The notes below the pieces were generated by a model. The model was not told where the DNA came from. It saw only the letters and a program-made list of their open reading frames with translations, and ran no database searches. Positions 5,884-10,255 of a stretch of DNA of 10,255 nt are shown piece after piece; position 1 is the first letter of the stretch; each line of letters begins with the position of its first letter. The translations under genes were made by a program, and so were the position numbers. This stretch comes from Nitrososphaerales archaeon (GTDB lineage Archaea > Thermoproteota > Nitrososphaeria > Nitrososphaerales > Gagatemarchaeaceae): positions 1 through 10,255 of the forward strand of contig JASHVT010000091.1 of assembly GCA_030039515.1 (NCBI GenBank), given 5' to 3'.

Positions 5884-6360
5884 ATGACTCCAAGCAACAG
5901 GTTGCGCACTTTGCTATTGGGCCTTACCATCGCAGGACTCGTGGCACTTCTGGGCGTGCTATTCGTCACTGTCAAGGTTAGCTACTTCTTCGGCCTACCG
6001 GTTGTGGAAACTCTATCACTCGTCGCCCCGGGCGTCGTGCTGGTCGCTCTCGGATTCGTGTTGAGATACCTGGCTCTCAGGCGGCTGATAGTCTCAAACC
6101 GGAACGTGCATTGGAGTCATGTGCCGGGAACCCTGGTTGTGGACGGTGTCTTCCGATATTCGAGAAACCCGTCATACCTAGGAATCTTGCTGACAGGGCT
6201 CGGCGCTCTCCTGATCGAAGTCAACCTCCTCATGCTCGTCTTCCTCCTAGCGATGTTTGCAGTATTCAACTTAGAGGTTTCGCGAGAAGAGGCGAGACTG
6301 GCCGAGCAGTTCGGCGAATCTTACCTATCGTACAAGAAGGCAACGCGCAGATGGTTGTAG
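5884..6360 (+). CDS. Isoprenylcysteine carboxyl methyltransferase (ICMT)/PEMT-family membrane protein
   Basis: The 158-residue integral membrane protein has hydrophobic segments at about 8-31, 45-66 and 99-130 (the last probably a helical hairpin). The SAM-binding C-terminal half carries the family signature: G-V-F-R-Y-S-R-N-P-S-Y-L-G (88-100) and E-E-A-R-L-A-E-Q-F-G-E-S-Y-L-S-Y-K-K (135-152), ending R-R-W-L. Members methylate prenylcysteine carboxyl groups or lipid or small-molecule acceptors. Archaeal and bacterial relatives mostly lack a known substrate, so only a membrane SAM-dependent methyltransferase role is inferred. The ATG at 5884 is chosen; an in-frame TTG 12 bases upstream is possible. 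It is the last gene of the rightward FKBP-to-ICMT group. Confidence 0.88.
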   Translation: MTPSNRLRTLLLGLTIAGLVALLGVLFVTVKVSYFFGLPVVETLSLVAPGVVLVALGFVLRYLALRRLIVSNRNVHWSHVPGTLVVDGVFRYSRNPSYLGILLTGLGALLIEVNLLMLVFLLAMFAVFNLEVSREEARLAEQFGESYLSYKKATRRWL

Positions 6361-6455
6361 GAGCGGTCCGCTCGTGCCCCAGTTCGACCAATCAAGTACT
6401 CAGCCGCAACCCATGTCCGAGACACTAAGACGTACCAGAACTATTCCGGCTCAGT

Positions 6456-6465
6456 GTTAAATATC
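6456..6465 (+). promoter_or_regulatory. TATA box for the small membrane protein gene
   Basis: GTTAAATATC is a strong archaeal TATA match whose centre lies 25-26 bases before the GTG at 6486. Transcription would begin at the start codon, giving a leaderless mRNA. No Shine-Dalgarno sequence is visible in the interval, in agreement. Confidence 0.65.
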
Positions 6466-6485
6466 AAACTGAAGCCTGTCCTCTC

Positions 6486-6893
6486 GTGGGGGAGAAGCCG
6501 ACAGCCGCCTTCGTCCTGTCGCTCATCGGCGGCATATTCTACCTCCTCATCGGACTCGTAGTGGCCGCCGCTTCCGCGCTCATCGGTGGAATCTCCAGTC
6601 TCGCGGGATACGCGTCCTACGGAGCTGCCATAGCCGCAGTGGGCGGGATAGGGCTCGTGTGCGGCGTCCTGATCATAGTAGGAGCCATAATGATGAACAG
6701 CTCCAGCAAGTCCAGAGTGAGACTGGCAGCGGTCATAGTCCTCGTCTTCACTCTAGTCGGAGCGATTTTCACCGTAGGGGGCCTCGTCATAGGGTTCATC
6801 CTCGCTTTGATCGGCTCCATCCTCGGTCTGACGTGGAAGCCATCGTCCCAGATGTCTCCGTCACCGATGCCCGTTGCGTCGCCGCCATCGTGA
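6486..6893 (+). CDS. Small four-helix membrane protein (DUF4064-like)
   Basis: The 135-residue protein has four predicted membrane helices at about residues 8-34, 47-70, 78-95 and 97-116, rich in glycine, alanine, valine and isoleucine. The N-terminal pattern K-P-T-A-A-F-V-L-S-L-I-G-G-I-F-Y-L-L-I-G is typical of small archaeal and Gram-positive membrane proteins annotated as DUF4064 or similar, and the tail (117-135) is a serine-proline-rich hydrophilic segment. Function is unknown. The start is a GTG, chosen because the TATA box lies 25 bases upstream and the hydrophobic region begins right after it. It converges with the minus-strand gene at 6954, with a 60-base gap. Confidence 0.82.
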   Translation: MGEKPTAAFVLSLIGGIFYLLIGLVVAAASALIGGISSLAGYASYGAAIAAVGGIGLVCGVLIIVGAIMMNSSSKSRVRLAAVIVLVFTLVGAIFTVGGLVIGFILALIGSILGLTWKPSSQMSPSPMPVASPPS

Positions 6894-6953
6894 CCGAGAG
6901 AAACTAGGACCTAGCCGAATCCCGATCGTCCCGAGCTTCAAACCCGGTCGCGC

Positions 6954-7175
6954 TCAGCTAGGACGCTTCCACTTCTGTGCGCGCCTGCAGAAGTCTTCGG
7001 CCTCGTCCACTGCCCTCTCGCAGCGCTCGTAGTGGCTGACGACCTCCCTCAGCATCTCCTCTATGGGCGTAGGCGCTCCGGGACATTCAGAGTCGAGTTG
7101 CGCCCTGATTTCCATCAAGGGCTGCCACACGTCCTGCGGTATGACGACCGGCACTCCCTGTTTTCCTTTCTCCAT
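6954..7175 (-). CDS. Hypothetical acidic protein, 73 residues
   Basis: I do not recognise this family. After a short basic start (E-K-G-K-Q-G) comes V-P-V-V-I-P-Q-D-V-W-Q-P-L-M-E-I (8-23). A proline-rich turn follows, then a long charged helix from T-P-I-E-E-M-L-R-E-V-V to A-E-D-F-C-R-R-A (36-66). A short strand followed by two helices faintly resembles a ribbon-helix-helix DNA-binding domain, but key residues cannot be confirmed. Three cysteines (31, 52, 63) are too scattered for a zinc site. The ATG at 7175 is 24-25 bases from an AAATATCC box, suggesting its own leaderless transcript in addition to possible read-through from the SPFH gene 43 bases upstream. Confidence 0.65.
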   Translation of the reverse strand: MEKGKQGVPVVIPQDVWQPLMEIRAQLDSECPGAPTPIEEMLREVVSHYERCERAVDEAEDFCRRAQKWKRPS

Positions 7176-7194
7176 GCCCGCGGCTAGGGCCGCT

Positions 7195-7203
7195 GGATAT
7201 TTC
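7195..7203 (-). promoter_or_regulatory. TATA box for the 73-residue protein gene
   Basis: The minus strand reads GAAATATCC, with its centre 24-25 bases before the ATG at 7175. The core is identical to the box before the phosphoribosyltransferase gene. No Shine-Dalgarno sequence precedes this ATG. Confidence 0.5.
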
Positions 7204-7218
7204 TGGGTTGGCCGAGGC

Positions 7219-8295
7219 CTATACTGCGTTGCCGCAGTTGTTGCAGAACTTCGCGCCCGCGGCCACGGGACTCCCGCAGTTGGGGCAGAACTTGCTCGTC
7301 CCAGCAGGAGAAGGAGGTGCCTGCGGACCCGGCAGTGCGAAGCCGCAGTTCGGACAGAACTTTACGTTGGCAGGGATCAGAGAAGCGCAGTTCGGGCAGC
7401 TCCTGTTCTGCATGCCCTGAGCCATCCCCTGGCCCATCTGGCCGCCGATGGCCCACCCAACACCCATACCAGCGCCGAGGCCTGCCGTCACACCCGCCCC
7501 CCCTGACGGATTCTTCGCCGCGTCATCAATCGCTTTCCCTGTCTGGTACTGCATATAGTTGACTCCCAGCACCTGCATCTCCGACCTCGTGTCTATCGCC
7601 TTCTGGACGTCGTCGGGGAGGCTTATCGTCAGTCCCGAGAGCTTGTTGATCTCAATGCCGTACTGCCCCAAGTTGTCCGGCCCCAGGGCGAGCACCATCT
7701 GCTCGATGTTCGTGAGGTTCGCTGCAAGGTCGGTTATCTTGAGCCCCTGGGACTTCATCTTGCCCAGCGCGTTGTAGACGAGGATCACGATCTGCTCCTT
7801 GATCCTGCCTTCGACGTCCTCAGACGTCTCCGCGCTGAACGTCCCTACGAACTGGTTGATGAAGAGCTCAGGCGACGAAATCTTCCACCTGTACTCTCCG
7901 AAGATCCTGAGGTTGACCACCCCGAACGTCGGGTCGGTGAACTGGTATGGCTGAGCGCTCCCGAACTTTCCGTCGAGGTACCGCTTGGGGATGTAGTATA
8001 CCTCTGCCTCCTGCTGGACTCCAGTGAAGAACTTCAGAAGGTTCCCGACCACGGGCGCGTTCAGGCTTGTGAGCGCATACCTGTTGGGCTGGTCGAAGTA
8101 TGTCAGGACTTTTCCGTCCCTGTAGAAGACCGCGATCTCGTCTTCCCTGACTACTATGTTGTCGTTCATCCGGATGTTCCTGGGGACCTTCCACATCACG
8201 CTGCCCTGCTTGTACTGGTCCTCCCACTCGATGGTCGTCGAGCCGATTACGCTTCCGCCCGAGGCGGGAACCGAGTTCTGGTTCTTTCCGAACAT
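7219..8295 (-). CDS. SPFH/Band-7 (YdjI-like) protein with two C-terminal zinc ribbons
   Basis: The protein is 358 residues. The N-terminal 250 form a Band_7_1-type SPFH domain, the family often labelled 'virion core protein' or YdjI-like: I-E-W-E-D at 22-26, V-R-E-D-E-I-A-V-F-Y-R-D-G-K-V at 49-63, G-E-Y-R-W-K-I at 133-139, then a helical region to about 260. A glycine-rich linker (264-295) follows, and two zinc ribbons: C300/C303 with C314/C317, and C337/C340 with C351/C354. There is no transmembrane segment; membrane association would be peripheral. In Bacillus subtilis, YdjI belongs to a PspA-linked membrane-stress operon, so a membrane-scaffold role is a reasonable inference. The ATG at 8295 has GGAG eight bases upstream. 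The 19 extra codons to 8352 overlap the previous gene and are rejected. Confidence 0.92.
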   Translation of the reverse strand: MFGKNQNSVPASGGSVIGSTTIEWEDQYKQGSVMWKVPRNIRMNDNIVVREDEIAVFYRDGKVLTYFDQPNRYALTSLNAPVVGNLLKFFTGVQQEAEVYYIPKRYLDGKFGSAQPYQFTDPTFGVVNLRIFGEYRWKISSPELFINQFVGTFSAETSEDVEGRIKEQIVILVYNALGKMKSQGLKITDLAANLTNIEQMVLALGPDNLGQYGIEINKLSGLTISLPDDVQKAIDTRSEMQVLGVNYMQYQTGKAIDDAAKNPSGGAGVTAGLGAGMGVGWAIGGQMGQGMAQGMQNRSCPNCASLIPANVKFCPNCGFALPGPQAPPSPAGTSKFCPNCGSPVAAGAKFCNNCGNAV

Positions 8296-8306
8296 CTCCA
8301 CCACTC

Positions 8307-8852
8307 CTAATTGAGGGCTATCCCCTCGATCGTCTCCATCCTGAGCGACCACTTCTGTTTGACATCGGCGACGGTCGCCGACAGCTGCCTGAGCGTGGCC
8401 TGAATCGAAGCCGGCGCCGAAGCGTCGTAGTTGATTCCTCCTGCCGAGGTCGCCTGGTCCAGTTGTATCACCGTGCTCACGAACGCGTAGTCGTAGTCAT
8501 AGAGCTTGTTCAGCTTGTCTTCGTTGATCGTAATCGGAGCAACCCACCCCGCGTAGCCTTGGGCGGCGTGCCTCACTTCTCCGCTCAAGGTCTGGACCTG
8601 CGCGATGAGCGACCCGACTCCGGTCAGGTTGTTGATGTCTCCCGCCGAGGCCACCAGCTTCCTCAACTGTTCCAGGTTCCCCTTGACCTTGTCCAGCCTG
8701 TCCGCGACTTCGTTCCTCAGGAGCTCGTCCGATACTCTCAGGTCTTCCTTGTTCCTATACCCCCTCAGACCGGGGATGAGAAGCTGTAGCTTCTTCAGTG
8801 TGCCCCTGTTCGCTTCAACCTGCTGTCTGATGTCCGGATTACCTTGAGACAA
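8307..8852 (-). CDS. Conserved helical protein paired with the SPFH gene
   Basis: This encodes 181 residues from a TTG at 8852. The protein is almost entirely helical with coiled-coil character at about 7-25 and 38-70. Its hallmark is L-I-P-G-L-R-G-Y-R-N-K-E-D-L-R (25-39) followed by D-E-L-L-R. I recognise that pattern from uncharacterised bacterial and archaeal proteins encoded beside SPFH-type genes. The second half has L-N-K-L-Y-D-Y-D-Y-A-F-V (114-125) and a C-terminal helical segment. It has no signal peptide or membrane span. The TTG is chosen because a TATA box lies 29 bases upstream. The frame is open to 8993, but that stretch would include the promoter and overlap the divergent gene. 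It ends 11 bases before the SPFH ATG, so the two are surely co-transcribed and probably act together. Confidence 0.82.
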   Translation of the reverse strand: MSQGNPDIRQQVEANRGTLKKLQLLIPGLRGYRNKEDLRVSDELLRNEVADRLDKVKGNLEQLRKLVASAGDINNLTGVGSLIAQVQTLSGEVRHAAQGYAGWVAPITINEDKLNKLYDYDYAFVSTVIQLDQATSAGGINYDASAPASIQATLRQLSATVADVKQKWSLRMETIEGIALN

Positions 8853-8876
8853 GGCAAATTTCTGGGCCCGCCCATC

Positions 8877-8888
8877 GTTATAAATAAT
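8877..8888 (-). promoter_or_regulatory. TATA box of the helical protein-SPFH operon
   Basis: The minus strand reads ATTATTTATAAC. The TTTATAA core is centred about 29 bases before the TTG at 8852, giving a leaderless or four-base-leader transcript. It sits in the 130-base divergent region shared with the DUF72 gene. Confidence 0.6.
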
Positions 8889-8936
8889 CCGTTGGGCGTC
8901 GAACACGAGGACCTGGAGCCCGTTTCGCAAAAAAGC

Positions 8937-8946
8937 ATCAAATAAA
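8937..8946 (+). promoter_or_regulatory. Possible TATA box for the DUF72-polymerase IV pair
   Basis: The plus strand reads ATCAAATAAA, with its centre about 41 bases before the TTG at 8983. Transcription would begin near 8968 and leave a leader of about 15 bases. No clear ribosome site lies in that leader. The run of A at 8929-8934 just upstream could add to the signal. Confidence 0.4.
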
Positions 8947-8982
8947 GGGCGGACGTCTGAGGCTTCAGTCGTTCGCCTCATC

Positions 8983-9786
8983 TTGGACCTCAATGAAGCA
9001 AGGATAGGATGCAGCGGCTGGTCCTACAAGGACTGGAGTGGCCTCTTCTACCCTGAGCGTCTGGCCGCCAAGGAGTACCTCGGGTTCTACTCCAAGGTGT
9101 TCAACTGCGTGGAGATCGACTCGAGCTTCTACAGGGTGCCGAGCCCCTTCATGATCAACCAGTGGAGGACGGGGACTCCGGACGGGTTCCTCTTCTCGCC
9201 GAAGCTTCCAAAGAAGATCACACATGAAAGCAAGCTGAAGGACTCGAAGTCAAATCTCATCTACCTCTACAGCACCGTGAGCAAGCTGAAGGACAAACTC
9301 GGGCCAATCGCGATTCAGCTACCGCCGTCTATCAAGTTCAACACACACTTCACCGTGATGAAGGAGTTCGTCTCCCAGCTCTCCCCGGAGTTCAAGCACG
9401 CCATCGAGTTCAGGCACAAGTCTTGGTTCAACGACGAGACCTACTCCTTGCTCAGGGCGAACAACATCGCCATGGTCTGGTCGCTGAACCAGTATCTGGA
9501 GACCCCCCACGAAGCGACCTCCGATTTCTTCTACCTCAGAATGGTGGGCGACAGGGAACTGACCGAGTTCACCGGGATCCAGAAGGACCGCTCCGAAGAC
9601 TTGGAACGATGGGCCTCGGTGGTCAAGGAGAGCTCAGGCAAGTTCGAGTCGGGCTACATCTTCTTCAACAATCACTTCGCCGGGTTCAGCCCCGAGTCGG
9701 CAAACGAGTTCCGGCGCCTGCTGGGGCTCATCGAGGTGGATTGGAAGGGCCAAGGCACGGGCCAGCAGACTCTCTTCGGGTCGTAG
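8983..9786 (+). CDS. DUF72 (YecE-like) TIM-barrel protein
   Basis: The 267-residue protein shows clear DUF72 motifs: R-I-G-C-S-G-W-S-Y-K-D-W (7-18), G-L-F-Y-P (20-24), N-C-V-E-I-D-S-S-F-Y-R-V-P (41-53), F-S-P-K-L-P-K-K-I-T-H (71-81), A-I-Q-L-P-P-S (110-116), A-I-E-F-R-H-K-S-W (140-148) and Y-I-F-F-N-N-H-F-A-G (225-234). The family adopts a TIM-barrel fold; its biochemical role is unknown. The protein ends G-Q-Q-T-L-F-G-S, which resembles a shortened PCNA-interacting (PIP) peptide of the Q-x-x-L-F kind. The start is a TTG; no ATG or GTG exists in frame nearby, and the nearby ATG at 8993 is out of frame. The gene ends seven bases before the polymerase IV ATG, so the two are almost certainly co-transcribed, which hints at a role near DNA damage tolerance. 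Confidence 0.93.
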   Translation: MDLNEARIGCSGWSYKDWSGLFYPERLAAKEYLGFYSKVFNCVEIDSSFYRVPSPFMINQWRTGTPDGFLFSPKLPKKITHESKLKDSKSNLIYLYSTVSKLKDKLGPIAIQLPPSIKFNTHFTVMKEFVSQLSPEFKHAIEFRHKSWFNDETYSLLRANNIAMVWSLNQYLETPHEATSDFFYLRMVGDRELTEFTGIQKDRSEDLERWASVVKESSGKFESGYIFFNNHFAGFSPESANEFRRLLGLIEVDWKGQGTGQQTLFGS

Positions 9787-9793
9787 CTGAGCG

Positions 9794-10255
9794 ATGCAGT
9801 CGCAGCGCAAGGCGATATTGCACGTCGACTTGGACGCGTTCTACGTGTCCGCAGAAGTCCGCGCCGACCCGAGTCTGAAGGGCCTCCCCGTGGTGGTCGG
9901 CGCTGACCCGGAGGGCGGCAAGGGTCGCGGGGTCGTCATCACATGCTCGTACGAGGCTCGAAAGTTCGGCCTCAGGTCGGGGATGCCCATCTCCCAGGCA
10001 TACAGGCTCTGCCCAGGCGCCAGGTACATCCCTCCGAACTGGAGCCTCTACGAGACCACCTCGGAGGAAGTCATGACGACGCTCAAAGGACTCGCCGACA
10101 GGTTCGAGCAGTCCAGCATCGACGAGGCATTCCTCGACGTTTCGAGCAAGTGCAGGAATCAGGAGTCGGCGAGGGCTTACGCCCTGGAGGTGAAGGAGAC
10201 CGTCAAGAAGAGACACGGCCTGACATGCTCCATCGGGGTTGCTCCAAACAAGTCG
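9794..10255 (+). CDS. dinB: DNA polymerase IV (Y-family, Dpo4/DinB-like), 5' part
   Basis: This translesion polymerase copies damaged templates. The first 154 residues are present and the gene runs off the right edge. The palm and finger motifs are intact: H-V-D-L-D-A-F-Y-V-S-A-E (10-21; metal ligand D12, steric-gate region F16-Y17), L-P-V-V-V-G (31-36), V-I-T-C-S-Y-E-A-R-K-F-G-L (48-60), G-M-P-I-S-Q-A (63-69), the catalytic S-S-I-D-E-A-F-L-D (107-115; D110, E111) and C-S-I-G-V-A-P-N-K (at the right end). These match Sulfolobus Dpo4 and bacterial DinB closely. The little-finger domain and any C-terminal PIP box lie outside the window. The ATG at 9794 follows the DUF72 stop by seven bases with only a weak TGAG ribosome site, so translation may depend on the upstream gene. 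Confidence 0.95.
   Translation, partial: MQSQRKAILHVDLDAFYVSAEVRADPSLKGLPVVVGADPEGGKGRGVVITCSYEARKFGLRSGMPISQAYRLCPGARYIPPNWSLYETTSEEVMTTLKGLADRFEQSSIDEAFLDVSSKCRNQESARAYALEVKETVKKRHGLTCSIGVAPNKS

Noticed and set aside
6931..6947. tRNA T-arm-like sequence on the minus strand
   Set aside because: A five-pair stem with a TTTGAAG loop can be drawn, but there is no D-arm, anticodon arm or matching acceptor stem in the 60-base convergent gap.
8853..8993. N-terminal extension of the helical protein to 8993
   Set aside because: It would cover both divergent promoters and overlap the DUF72 start; a TATA box at 8878-8884 sits at the right distance for the TTG at 8852.

Overview
The window looks archaeal. 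The evidence is a TATA-driven promoter style with start codons only about 24-32 bases downstream of the box (leaderless or nearly leaderless mRNAs), frequent TTG and GTG starts, a stand-alone archaeal-type orotidine decarboxylase, a small archaeal FKBP-type prolyl isomerase and a Dpo4-like Y-family polymerase. GC content is high (about 60 % by eye). The gene set would fit a member of the TACK/Thermoproteota group (Nitrososphaeria or Bathyarchaeia-like), but no rRNA or other phylogenetic marker is present, so this placement is inference.

Layout. (1) 2-690, plus strand: the 3' end of a CBS-domain gene overlaps (GTGA) a small conserved hypothetical gene. (2) 702-3003, minus strand: a compact pyrimidine operon in the order pyrE, pyrD, pyrF. 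It covers the last steps of UMP synthesis: dihydroorotate oxidation, phosphoribosylation and decarboxylation. (3) 3180-4320, minus strand: a COG1926-type phosphoribosyltransferase preceded by a small protein with a probable PD-(D/E)xK nuclease-like core. (4) 4321-4943: about 600 bases with no credible protein gene, but with a TATA-like box, several strong stem-loops and a long-range helix; this may be a structured RNA gene that I cannot assign to a known class. (5) 4944-6360, plus strand: FKBP isomerase, an unknown 95-residue protein, a 63-residue zinc-ribbon protein and an isoprenylcysteine-methyltransferase-like membrane protein. (6) 6486-6893: a small four-helix membrane protein with a leaderless promoter. 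(7) 6954-8852, minus strand: a coiled-coil-type protein, an SPFH/Band-7 protein with two C-terminal zinc ribbons, and a small acidic protein, probably a membrane-stress or membrane-scaffold module. (8) 8983-10255, plus strand: a DUF72 (YecE-like) TIM-barrel protein with a Q-x-x-L-F tail, then DNA polymerase IV cut by the window edge.

Most of the window is ordinary housekeeping. The parts most worth a second look are the 600-base non-coding block, the SPFH/zinc-ribbon/coil module and the DUF72-polymerase IV pair. I found no CRISPR array, transposon, tRNA or rRNA.
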